64,000 nt of DNA. Origin: Hepsetus odoe. Its lineage: Eukaryota; Chordata; Actinopteri; Characiformes; Hepsetidae. Within the stretch, counting starts at the first letter, position 1. Each line of letters starts with the position of its first letter. The stretch lies in the NCBI GenBank assembly GCA_017165825.1, contig CM029377.1, positions 24,001,886 to 24,065,885 of the forward strand, written 5' to 3'. Shown here in pieces: positions 40,501-44,007 of the stretch. The translations under genes and the position numbers were made by a program. The notes under the pieces were generated by a model. That model was not told the DNA's origin, made no database searches, and saw only the letters and a list, made by a program, of their open reading frames with translations.

Positions 40501-41886
40501 CTCCAGAACACTACAGAAAGTCACAGAGTGAAGCATCGGGATCTGTTTCTGAAGAGCTGGTCGCAGAAGAATGAATCTCATCCTTGATTCCAGTTCAGCT
40601 GTAATTAAATTCAGACAGGTTACCAGTGAGTCTAGTTAATGTCTTACTTCAGTTTGTACGGGTCATGTTTGACGGATGATTTGGGATCTGCTGATGTCAC
40701 GTACAGGAAGGCTAGATGAGGGTTACTCAGGATGACCTGCGCAATTTGAGAAGGAGAGCGGATTCGAGCCCGGATCACTTCCTCTATGGAGTCAAAGAGC
40801 AGGGGATTGGACAGAAGAGGAGAGGGGGTGTGGCCCGTGGGTTCCTTGGTGACATTGTGGCTTAAAGAGGAGCTCTTTGGTCTTCTGGGTGGAGAGGCAG
40901 AGCTGAGCGTGCTCTGAGTCAGCTGCACCTAAAGAACACATTTCACAACACAACAGAATTGTATGCTCAAACAAATGAATCAATCGATCAGTGAATCAAT
41001 GAATCAATGAATCAATGATCTGGTAAAAACACATTCCATGCAGTTAATTCTCTGTTATTAATGGAGTCTTAATCCTTTTAAAGTAAAGACAAAAAAGAGT
41101 TGGACACCCGTCTTTCTTTCAGATGGTCGGGTATTTGGGGAAGCTGTAGAACGGAGGGTTGTCTCTCCAGGCCGGAGACCTTCCTTTCCAGCACGGCAAA
41201 GGTGGAGGAAGGAGGCTTCCAGCCAGGACTCGTGAGCCTCTCCTGCTTCTTCCTGTGAACAAACTCTGGCTGTTTGCAGTCCTGGTAGCGCTTCAGAGCC
41301 GGCTGGAGTAGAGCACACACACACGCACACACCATCACTAGACCAATCAGAAAACAGTCTTGTTTGCATCGGAGTATGAAACCGGATCAAACTGCAGAGT
41401 AAGTGTTAAATTCAGTGTTTATGAAAAGCATTAATCAATATTCTGTTTCACTTGATATGGGACCATTAAAAGATTTCATTATAAAAGGCCAAATCATGTT
41501 TTGTCAAATTATGAGATCTTTTCAAAGAAAAAACAGTTTTATGGTCCAAGTATCCACCGATATCTGCTAGTTAGGAAGGAAAGGATTTAAAAGTAGGACA
41601 GGTGTCATCAGCATCTCACCAGCATCTCCAGCTGGACAGGTTTCCGAGCGACCTGTTGCCTCTTCTGAGTCTTGCTGCTCCAGGTGAACACCAAGACGTC
41701 TGGGTTCGGTGGGACGCTGCTGGGTCCTGCTGCGGACACCAGTCTCGATCTCAGGAATGCTGTGTCCACGGGTGCAAGGGACACTGAAAGAGGAGAAGAC
41801 ATTCCCACCGCCCTCCGTCCAGCTTCCTCTTGAGCCAGTCCAGCCAGATCCTGCAGTGACCCTCTCGGGGGGAGCGAGGAGGACAT
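2203..41886 (-). CDS. dnah6: Axonemal dynein heavy chain 6, 5' ~60 % of gene (47 exons, continues beyond left edge)
   Basis: This is the motor subunit of a single-headed inner-arm axonemal dynein; it hydrolyses ATP to slide doublet microtubules in motile cilia and flagella. I assigned 47 coding exons from conserved dynein segments bounded by GT/AG sites. Their lengths sum to 7578 nt, exactly 2526 codons, with matching phase at every junction. Order is tail, linker, AAA1, AAA2, AAA3, then the AAA4 P-loop in the last exon. DNAH6 rather than DNAH1/3/7/12 is chosen because tail segments (MSYTEQANKRYHCRRLT, IPSPLRCLEV, PTPPEDFAVFAT) and the AAA1 block follow DNAH6 as I recall it; no alignment was run. 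No frameshift or premature stop was found, so the visible part looks functional. AAA4 remainder, stalk, AAA5-6 and C-terminus lie off the window. Exon ranges are in the following entries; ends may be off by a few bases. Confidence 0.93.
3456..4130. mobile_element. Head-to-head pair of 5'-truncated RTE fragments
   Basis: Bases 3456-3690 match the RTE 3' end in minus orientation (compare 44020-44215), with a TTC-rich tail on the left. Bases about 3705-4130 match the same element in plus orientation (peptide VQAGWNGWRRVAGVICDRRV) and run to their own 3' end and GATGAT-type tail. The two truncated 5' ends meet near 3695. Both are degenerate. They lie in dnah6 intron 44. Confidence 0.75.
4760..4945 (-). 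mobile_element. tRNA-derived SINE, diverged copy
   Basis: Contains AAGTGAAAGTGACTATTTTG, then GATGGTACCTTGCTCAAGAA and AACAACCTACTGGTCCCGGT, the minus-strand counterpart of the 8680 copy. The tRNA head is incomplete. Confidence 0.65.
5397..12916 (-). CDS. dnah6: dnah6 exons 38-43: AAA2 lid and AAA3
   Basis: Exons: 12773-12916, 7983-8204, 7651-7798, 7229-7386, 6232-6363, 5397-5568, about residues 1999-2323. Exon 39 holds GDLWSVYMDFENKRLEPWER and ends in the AAA3 P-loop FTGTTGVGK; the following Ser is the first codon of exon 40, so the intron splits the Walker A motif. Exon 40 has YINFSAQTSSARTQEIIESK, exon 41 the Walker B VVVFVDDLNMPKLDSYGSQP, exon 42 CAPPGGGRNPVTPRFIRHFS, and exon 43 MSVDLLPTPAKSHYVFNLRD. 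AAA3 is a regulatory nucleotide site. Exons 38, 40, 41 and 42 each have a long (TG)n tract directly before the acceptor AG. Confidence 0.94.
6367..6419 (+). repeat. (CA)n microsatellite at the dnah6 exon 42 acceptor
   Basis: About 53 bp of CA; on the sense strand it is a (TG)n tract ending only bases before TGTAG|GACATG. Confidence 0.95.
7391..7448 (+). repeat. (CA)n microsatellite at the dnah6 exon 41 acceptor
   Basis: About 50 bp of CA plus a short variant end; sense-strand (TG)n runs into GTGTGGCAG|GTGCG. Confidence 0.95.
7802..7830 (+). repeat. (CA)n microsatellite at the dnah6 exon 40 acceptor
   Basis: About 29 bp; sense-strand (TG)n runs into GTGTCAG|TCGGTT. A second TG tract at 7612-7648 flanks the donor of the same exon. 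Confidence 0.95.
8680..8910 (+). mobile_element. tRNA-derived SINE
   Basis: A-box-like GGTGGCCTAGTGGTTAGG and B-box GGTTCAATTCC are spaced as in tRNA genes, then AGGTTGCTCTGAGGTACCCT and GAGCAAGGTACCGTCCCGAT. This is the clearest copy of the commonest SINE family in the window. Confidence 0.85.
9165..9740. repeat. Dispersed teleost repeat
   Basis: Contains AGAGGAGGATGGATTCCCCT, GGTTCCTCTCAAGGTTTCTT and CTGTAAAGCTGCTTTGTGAC, a sequence I recognise as a very common dispersed repeat in fish introns. Its class is not evident here. Confidence 0.5.
10113..10320 (-). mobile_element. SINE, GGCATTTAGCAGA family
   Basis: Same family as 31583-31795, with the tRNA-like head on the right (GATTCGAACCTGGGACCTCT, CTACCACTAGACCACCACCA). 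It lies in dnah6 intron 38. Confidence 0.8.
10350..10545 (-). mobile_element. tRNA-derived SINE copy
   Basis: AAAGTGAAAGTGTCATTGTG at the left and GGGATTCAAACCCATGACCT at the right mark the family in minus orientation. Confidence 0.75.
10600..11010. mobile_element. Possible degenerate Tc1/mariner transposase
   Basis: Plus-strand sequence with GTGGCGGGAGTATCATTGAG and CTGCATCTGGGACAGGACAA resembles the GGGS(I/V)M block of Tc1-type transposases, but frames are broken. Tentative. Confidence 0.35.
12058..12315 (-). mobile_element. tRNA-derived SINE copy
   Basis: GAAAGTGACTAATAGCCATT at the left, AGGGTAACTCAGGGCAACCT and GGGATTCAAACCCACGAGCT at the right; minus orientation, head near CTAGACCGCTGCCCCACC. 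Confidence 0.78.
12671..12790. repeat. 69-bp tandem duplication over the exon 38 donor
   Basis: GAGATCAGCT(A/G)TAGCGGAG... TTTGTACCTTTGCATC occurs at about 12675 and again at about 12744. The right copy contains the 3' end of dnah6 exon 38 and its donor at 12772; the left copy carries a second donor-like sequence (AAAG|GTACAAAC) in the intron. Confidence 0.85.
12922..12977 (+). repeat. (CA)n microsatellite at the dnah6 exon 38 acceptor
   Basis: About 55 bp; sense-strand (TG)n runs into TGTAAACAG|GACTCC. Confidence 0.95.
13051..13376 (+). repeat. 5' LTR
   Basis: Starts TGTCACGG and ends CGTTACA. A TATTTAA box-like motif lies near the middle and an AATAAA polyadenylation signal near the 3' end. 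The sequence after it (GAAATGAGCC...) does not show an obvious tRNA primer-binding site. Confidence 0.88.
13670..14875 (+). CDS. Internal ORF of the LTR element: repeat array plus IQ motifs
   Basis: The frame is open for 401 codons from the ATG at 13670 and probably extends upstream. Residues ~1-80 could be gag-derived but are not recognised. Residues ~95-170 contain about six copies of a 13-residue unit of the VKNSPCAANGGAT type. After a basic stretch come two IQ calmodulin-binding motifs (AAVTIQAQVRKHLSRKYY and MAAVVLQAAFRGMKARQ), spaced as in ASPM/myosin-type IQ arrays. Coding without introns over an IQ array fits capture of a host mRNA. The frame then shifts near 14780-14825; the next frame continues with two more IQ-like motifs (VAIQLRYRSTLDARKQR and AAMFLQACFRGQRVRR) to a stop near 15015. 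ASPM-like origin is a guess from motif style. Confidence 0.6.
   Translation: MLQRLVALAANTQRYLDTLNHVYFSARDMEGGASLTAGVTQRGRTPVKEPYVIQSGMLIVEPPCAVQRGNSAPTLQRANHCDPPAGKAPRAADGGVTLKNSPCAANGGATVKNSLCAANGGATVKNSPCAANGEATVKNSPCAANGGVTVKNSPCAANGGVTVNTALCAAQRENPAVNTASANNSETVEVNAPCTLKRERKAKKAARNKRSEAVAKKAVPDTESRRTAETDSCIMQPGRSTKKALHSKESGIKESTPKPSTNPSAAQKAEKEQLQVSGKFRMKVRVQMKIEHEAAVTIQAQVRKHLSRKYYLKILWAARTIQRYYRANKIMKQEMKSLKEKKMAAVVLQAAFRGMKARQTLKQKHQAATDTMCLQGSLCSDTICMLQTCYCCNSAEVSFHT
13960..14165 (+). repeat. 39-bp coding tandem repeat inside the LTR element
   Basis: About six units of 39 bp (core AAGAATTCTCCCTGCGCAGC) stay in frame and encode a 13-residue repeat. Unit-to-unit differences are few. The minus strand is also open across this array, as expected for a short in-frame repeat. 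Confidence 0.85.
15088..15654 (+). CDS. Second internal ORF of the LTR element: coiled-coil and Ser/Lys-rich tail
   Basis: The open frame in fact begins by about 15013 (AELREARSEASKLSELEKQV, a heptad-like segment) and runs to a stop at 15652-15654. The C-terminal half is basic and serine-rich (KKRKEPKDISNDLSQFKKV; SVKARCSTESGGSSSDSRAE). It resembles the tail of a cytoskeletal or mitotic protein, but I do not recognise the family. It directly follows the IQ region across what looks like a CAG exon-exon junction, so it is either the same captured transcript or a second one. Confidence 0.45.
   Translation: MAIFESRLTPQTPVHAGTLVVNAKAEQLKNSLMEKQVKIPEVKQLHYDSLPSVHPHNSADSGQGGSWRSPCGTSRSGTRRWDAASLGSKQQGSMIKKRKEPKDISNDLSQFKKVNNSFCTVDSVMRDVKNKAGRGWKQSSDSLKKTSSLNPVKSVFSSLSGSVKARCSTESGGSSSDSRAESRQQLKK
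15862..16187 (+). repeat. 3' LTR
   Basis: Same length and ends as the 5' LTR, with seven substitutions. Preceded by a run of eight G followed by ATTC, a plausible polypurine tract. Confidence 0.88.
16481..18297 (-). CDS. dnah6: dnah6 exons 35-37: AAA2
   Basis: Exons: 17742-18297 (556 nt, the largest in the window), 17300-17422, 16481-16690, about residues 1703-1998. Exon 35 begins GILSDLFPGV and carries the AAA2 P-loop GPTGGGKTT at 18093-18119, then LNPKSISMGELYGEVNPLTL, VISDGPVDALWIENMNTVLD and SERIKLTPSIHMMFEV. Exon 36 has VASPATVSRCGMVYIDSEEL, and exon 37 has VDVSKVTTLCCLLEALLF. AAA2 binds nucleotide but is generally regarded as non-hydrolysing and structural in dyneins. The exon 37 donor (CAA|GTGCAC) is non-consensus but keeps frame with exon 38. 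Confidence 0.95.
18316..18376 (+). repeat. (GA)n followed by poly(A)
   Basis: About 40 bp of GA then an A-rich run, just upstream (sense) of exon 35. Confidence 0.95.
18377..19558. other. dnah6 intron 34, no feature seen
   Basis: About 1.2 kb of AT-rich sequence between exons 34 and 35. I see no repeat family or coding segment I can support. Confidence 0.5.
19559..24340 (-). CDS. dnah6: dnah6 exons 30-34: AAA1, the main ATPase site
   Basis: Exons: 24179-24340, 21349-21486, 20841-21008, 20302-20450, 19559-19666, about residues 1461-1702. Walker A GPAGTGKT (residues ~1481-1488, bases 24257-24280) is in exon 30; Walker B CCFDEFNR is in exon 31 (about 21419-21442); MTCAAFITMNPGYAGRTELP is in exon 32; and the conserved DHYDFGMRAVKSVL with sensor and lid follows in exons 33-34. 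All residues needed for ATP binding and hydrolysis are present. AAA1 is the principal force-generating ATPase site of dynein. Exon 31's donor is followed a few bases on by a 40-bp alternating CA tract (sense). The 2.7-kb intron 30 contains one SINE and otherwise unassigned sequence. Confidence 0.95.
21299..21339 (+). repeat. (TG)n microsatellite beside the dnah6 exon 31 donor
   Basis: About 41 bp, starting nine bases into intron 31. Confidence 0.95.
21487..24178. other. dnah6 intron 30
   Basis: Only the SINE at 22388-22620 is recognisable. The remainder is moderately AT-rich, with short homopolymers and no open frame of interest. Confidence 0.5.
22388..22620 (-). mobile_element. tRNA-derived SINE copy
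   Basis: GTGAAAGTGACTATTATTGT at the left and GGAATTCAAACCCACATCCT at the right; same family, in dnah6 intron 30. Confidence 0.75.
24497..28092 (-). CDS. dnah6: dnah6 exons 24-29: linker
   Basis: Exons: 27996-28092, 27571-27772, 26800-26964, 25821-25931, 25593-25718, 24497-24652, about residues 1175-1460. Typical linker blocks are visible: NNNALLDQIQKCLEAYLESK and RVIFPR (exon 24), FYFLSNDELLEILAQTRNP (exon 25), KVEEAMFSSLRRLSKAAI (exon 26), HRNIITALITVDVHARDIV (exon 28), then WQRQLRYYWDVDLDNC and YGYEYLGACPRLVITPLT (exon 29), which runs straight into AAA1. The exon 28 acceptor lies next to a sense (TG)n tract. Introns carry two copies of one LINE 3'-end repeat (25187-25470 and 27066-27335). 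Confidence 0.93.
24990..25172 (+). mobile_element. tRNA-derived SINE copy, truncated head
   Basis: GGCTTCGAATCCCAGAACAG (B-box) then GAGCAAGGTACCGTCCCAGT and a CACTTTCACTTCACTTCCCT end; plus orientation, A-box region lost. Confidence 0.7.
25187..25470 (-). mobile_element. LINE 3'-end repeat
   Basis: AAGTCAAGCCAAGTAGGATT then TTATTGTCATTTCAGCCATA and CAGGACCCTGGTGCTACACA; near-identical to 27066-27335 and the reverse complement of parts of 53400-53812 and 61440-61872. The 61440 copy retains LINE-like coding sequence. Confidence 0.7.
25728..25754 (+). repeat. (CA)n microsatellite at the dnah6 exon 28 acceptor
   Basis: About 27 bp; sense-strand (TG)n runs into GTTTGCAACAG|AGACTG. Confidence 0.95.
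27066..27335 (-). mobile_element. LINE 3'-end repeat, second copy
   Basis: Same sequence and orientation as 25187-25470, with small internal deletions in the ACAAGACAC-rich part. It lies between dnah6 exons 25 and 26. Confidence 0.7.
28405..28627 (+). mobile_element. tRNA-derived SINE copy
   Basis: GTTTCAAATCCCAGACGAAT, AGGTTGCCCTGAGGTGACCT and GTTTCACAAAGTCACTTTCA identify the family in plus orientation. Confidence 0.7.
28744..33301 (-). CDS. dnah6: dnah6 exons 17-23: end of tail and start of linker
   Basis: Exons: 33188-33301, 30560-30703, 30019-30174, 29495-29545, 29317-29409, 29043-29162, 28744-28924, about residues 889-1174. Blocks include KGLPPNSVVPHLKAG (exon 18), DLRNPCLKARHWEML (exon 19), VVLPHRDSKDVFILGG (exon 21), VASSRYVGPIKARVDEW (exon 22) and WLTCQRNWLYLESIFSAPDI (exon 23). 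These are the standard signatures of the N-terminal dynein region leading into the linker, the mechanical element that swings across the AAA ring in the power stroke. Exon 20 is only 51 nt. Intron 17 (30704-33187) is expanded by an L2-like LINE with a nested SINE. Confidence 0.92.
28936..28971 (+). repeat. (GA)n microsatellite near the dnah6 exon 23 acceptor
   Basis: Sense strand gives a (TC)n polypyrimidine tract just before the exon 23 acceptor, a normal splice-site context. Confidence 0.95.
29648..29782 (-). mobile_element. tRNA-derived SINE fragment
   Basis: CAGGGCAACCTACTGGTGTG and GGGATTTGAAACCACGACCT with CACTAGACTACTGCTGCCCC at the head end; tail part missing. Confidence 0.7.
31128..32690 (-). 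mobile_element. L2-like LINE fragment (3' half of reverse transcriptase)
   Basis: The minus strand encodes VPQGSVLGPRLFIIYILPLG and a YADD box (CYADDTQI, around 32340), then DIKLWLNSNFLKLNTDKTEL, LGVIFDPSLSFESHI and FITSRLDHCNALLFGLPS. The left end has TTTATATAGCGCCTTTCTCG beside an AAT-repeat tail, typical of L2-type 3' ends. It is 5'-truncated and interrupted by a SINE at 31583-31795. It lies in dnah6 intron 17. Confidence 0.88.
31583..31795 (-). mobile_element. SINE nested in the L2-like LINE
   Basis: Contains ATTTACGGCATTTAGCAGAC, CTCTTATCCAGAGCGACTTA and a tRNA-like B-box on the minus strand (complement of GGGATTCGAACC). It matches 10113-10320. It interrupts otherwise continuous LINE coding sequence. 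Confidence 0.8.
33399..33475 (+). repeat. (TA)n(CA)n compound microsatellite
   Basis: About 48 bp of TA followed directly by 29 bp of CA, in dnah6 intron 16. Confidence 0.95.
33530..34026. mobile_element. Short Tc1-type element with terminal inverted repeats (dnah6 intron 16)
   Basis: The left end CAGTATCTCACAAAAATGTG and right end CACTTTTGTGAGATACTG are inverted repeats flanked by TA dinucleotides, the Tc1/mariner target. The interior (about 0.5 kb) shares its right half with 48265-48530 and has no transposase, so it is a deletion derivative of that family. Confidence 0.8.
34043..36866 (-). CDS. dnah6: dnah6 exons 11-16: tail, continued
   Basis: Exons: 36777-36866, 36244-36364, 35163-35314, 34658-34810, 34275-34526, 34043-34171, about residues 590-888. 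Recognisable blocks are VFDAANVYAHTFEQFRLFYK and KENESLDLKAVKEQ (exon 12), FIPSPLRCLEV (exon 13), AQDAQFKLELSPTTTSEYV (exon 14) and YAVPTPPEDFAVFATLRPSM (exon 15). Exon 15 is charged and heptad-rich, consistent with the coiled-coil bundles of a dynein tail. The exon 13 donor is followed at once by an alternating-CA tract on the sense strand (35110-35159), and a sense (TG)n tract (34613-34642) follows the exon 14 donor. The interval 35340-36240 between exons 12 and 13 holds only a SINE. Confidence 0.9.
35110..35159 (+). repeat. (TG)n microsatellite at the dnah6 exon 13 donor
   Basis: About 50 bp of TG ending three bases before the exon 13 donor (plus-strand coordinates). Confidence 0.95.
35598..35842 (-). 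mobile_element. tRNA-derived SINE copy
   Basis: AGTGAAAATGAGAACCCTTG at the left and GGAATTGAACCCACAATCTT with AACCACTAAGCCACCGCTGC at the right; in dnah6 intron 12. Confidence 0.78.
36515..36735. repeat. Dispersed repeat fragment
   Basis: GTGTGGAGTTTATATGTTCT and CAGTTTCCTCCCACCAAGAC form a widespread vertebrate repeat motif (frequent in L2-type 3' regions). Fragmentary, between dnah6 exons 11 and 12. Confidence 0.45.
37362..41886 (-). CDS. dnah6: dnah6 exons 1-10: N-terminal tail
   Basis: Exons: 41620-41886, 41108-41302, 40648-40928, 40075-40342, 39810-39944, 39233-39347, 38280-38394, 38011-38179, 37737-37847, 37362-37472, about 589 codons. The start is the ATG at 41884-41886, the first in-frame Met of an exon reading MSSSLPPRGSLQDLAGLAQ. 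This tail mediates assembly with light or intermediate chains and docking in the axoneme. Exon 4 carries DYYTISRQGVTHYCDGQ and RKWKAFHVWRSNVRSKAI, and exon 7 MSYTEQANKRYHC; all match DNAH6-type tails. Exon 1 is the least conserved and rests mainly on its in-frame join to exon 2 (LEML then PALKRYQDCKQPEF). The exon 2 donor (CGG|GTGTCC) is weak, so that boundary is the least certain. Confidence 0.88.
37482..37523 (+). repeat. (CA)n microsatellite near the dnah6 exon 10 acceptor
   Basis: About 40 bp, one interruption, about ten bases from the acceptor of exon 10. Confidence 0.95.
38610..38690 (-). mobile_element. Short RTE 3'-end fragment
   Basis: TTCTTC repeats followed by TTTTGGCTGCTCCCATGTAG and GGGTCACCACAGCGGATCA match the extreme 3' end of the full-length RTE copy (44008-44065). 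It is severely 5'-truncated and lies in dnah6 intron 6. Confidence 0.75.
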
Positions 41887-42298
41887 GATCTGAACTCAGT
41901 TAGTAAAGAGAAGGAGAAAAGCAGTGGATGAATAAATAATCCTCAAATAAGGTTTTATAATCAAATAGAATCAAATTAAGAATTGTGAACGAGTGTAAGG
42001 ACTTTCATGTTGTCCATTAAAACGCTTTAAAAAATAAACCTTCATTAACATTAAAGTTAAAGAGAGAAAAGGAAGAAACCTAACCCAACAACTTCAGCCA
42101 ATCAGGAGCGAGAGGGTTTAAACGCGGTCCTTTAAACGTTTTAAACTTTCTGTCTGTGAGTTCACTCAGTCTCAGCGTCGACAATCCGCAGAAGAACCTC
42201 TACAAACCAACCTCGGCGGAGTTTGATGAGATATTATCAGAAAAATAAAGCGAGCTGCTGCTCCAGGCGTCACCAGCGCTGTCGGGAAGTTGTTTACT

Positions 42299-42311
42299 GT
42301 TGCTAGGCAAC
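42299..42311. promoter_or_regulatory. RFX-type X-box upstream of dnah6
   Basis: The 13-mer GTTGCTAGGCAAC has palindromic 5-bp arms around TAG and fits the RFX X-box pattern (GTNRCC/N spacer/RGYAAC). It lies 413 bp upstream of the dnah6 ATG, in a locally GC-rich segment containing CGCGGCG. RFX2/3 binding at X-boxes drives motile-cilia genes, so the site fits the gene it precedes. The motif and position are seen; RFX binding is inferred. Confidence 0.75.
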
Positions 42312-43700
42312 GCGGCGAACCGGTGGCACGGCCTGAAATGAAAAAAATCCTACATTAAAAGTCCCTGTTTGACGTGAAAATAAACAAAATAAGCTTAGAG
42401 ATAAAAAATCGTTTCATTGCAGAACCCCTTTCTCTGGAGTCCAGGCTGTAAGAGACCAGAGCAGAAAGGACAGGACTGAAGAGGCGCTCCCTCAGATCAG
42501 GAGGAAAACTGGCGGTGTCCTATTTGTACACTGTGCAGTTTGGGAGGGTAAAGTTTGGGACTGACTGAGTTCAGTCAGCTCTGAAGCACTGAAGAGCAGA
42601 GATTCTCATCAGTGACACTGTAGTGGAGAGCTGTGGCACTTTTACACTTTCACCCAGTGTAGTGATTTAGAGGAGTAAACTGATTTAAAAATAAAGAAAA
42701 ACATACCAGCTATCTTTCCAGTTTTACATGTTGATATCCATTGATATTCATTGTAATAAGTTCACTTTGTATTCTAATCCTGTACTTTAATCCTTTATTT
42801 TATTCAATTGCTTTTGTTTTTACCTCATGACTGCACAGTGTAATGAATGAGTGATTCAGGGATATGTTTCCCTGCTGGTTGTATTTGTTTAACTGTGTGC
42901 AACAAGTAAAGTTCTTGAATTTTAAAAACCTGAAACGCTGAAGTGTAAGATGATGTAGAAACTCATCACTGAGACTGAGGAAGAAACGTGGCTGGTGGAC
43001 ATTCAGTGGTCGAAGACCGTCTATTGGGTGAAGAGGTCAAGGGTCTGACTTGTAGGTCAAAAAGTCTCAAAGTTAAAAATATTAGCAAACATTTCAAACA
43101 GCACATCTAAAAGTATACATGAAAAAGACTAAAATAAAGAAACGCATCAAATCCGCACATGAGGTAAAAGTAAGTACAAACGCTTTAAAATCTGGCAAAA
43201 GTCAAGAACCCCAGAAATGCAGTATATTTCTAAACAGTACATGATCGGCACCACTGAAGACAGTAAACAAGCTCTTAAAGTCTCTGCGCTTGGGCTTCAT
43301 GGACTAGACAGTCTAGTTGGAGATCACAGAACTAGAACATTCACATCGTCAATAAATCACATCTAATACTTTTGTTTGCGAAAGTAAACAGTCCATTTTT
43401 TGTATACAAATAAGTATGGTGTCCCACAGGGCTCTCTCTTTCAGTCACTTTCATTTTATTTATGCACCCATGAGGTATAATCCAAATCTTATTGGCTCTC
43501 TCTGCTATTAGCAACTATAATGACTCGAAGCATCAACTCTTATCGCACGTTGCTTTTCCAAACTATTAGATAGGGTTTTAATCTGAGCTTTCAAATACAC
43601 ACAGAGTCCTGAAAATTCAGGAAGATTAAAGAGAGTTAACAAGAGTCAGGATCTTCAAGTGAGCACATGAACAGCAGACAAATAAAGTCTCTCCAAGTCT

Positions 43701-43767
43701 TCACCAGATCTCAAAGCGCCGGTCAGACACAAACCGCTGCCTCTCTGTAATTCTGTTGTTGAAAAGT
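43701..43767 (-). pseudogene. Duplicated terminal exon of the LRR gene
   Basis: The 67-nt exon equivalent reads LFNNRITERQRFVSDRRFEI then W and stop, with an intact acceptor (CCACAG). It corresponds to 62657-62723 with a handful of substitutions. No preceding LRR exon is found within 10 kb to the right, so it is an orphan exon unless it serves a gene spliced over the LINE. Confidence 0.65.
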
Positions 43768-44007
43768 CTGTGGAGACAAAACACTCATTGCATTAAAAAT
43801 CAAACAGACTGTGTTTGTAAGAAACAGTTTCTTTCATTCCATCAGTGGCTGCTGAACCTCTACTGACTATATCACAGTCAGCACCTGACAGGTGCTGCCT
43901 CACAGGTTCTCCACAACAAAAAGAGACCACATTCAATAAGTGTTCATCAACTCACTAAATTGCATTTTAAATAAAATAATATTCATAATTTATGAACTCA
44001 TATATAT

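Larger units (their letters stand above)
42285..43990. repeat. Segmental duplication, copy A (dnah6 promoter plus LRR-gene 3' end)
   Basis: Two blocks match copy C in the same order and orientation: 42287-42550 with 60266-60520, and about 42925-43990 with 61870-62935. The first holds the X-box and downstream sequence; the second ends in a terminal LRR-gene exon. Unmatched DNA (about 375 bp here) separates the blocks. The RTE insertion at 44008 marks the right limit. Confidence 0.88.
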
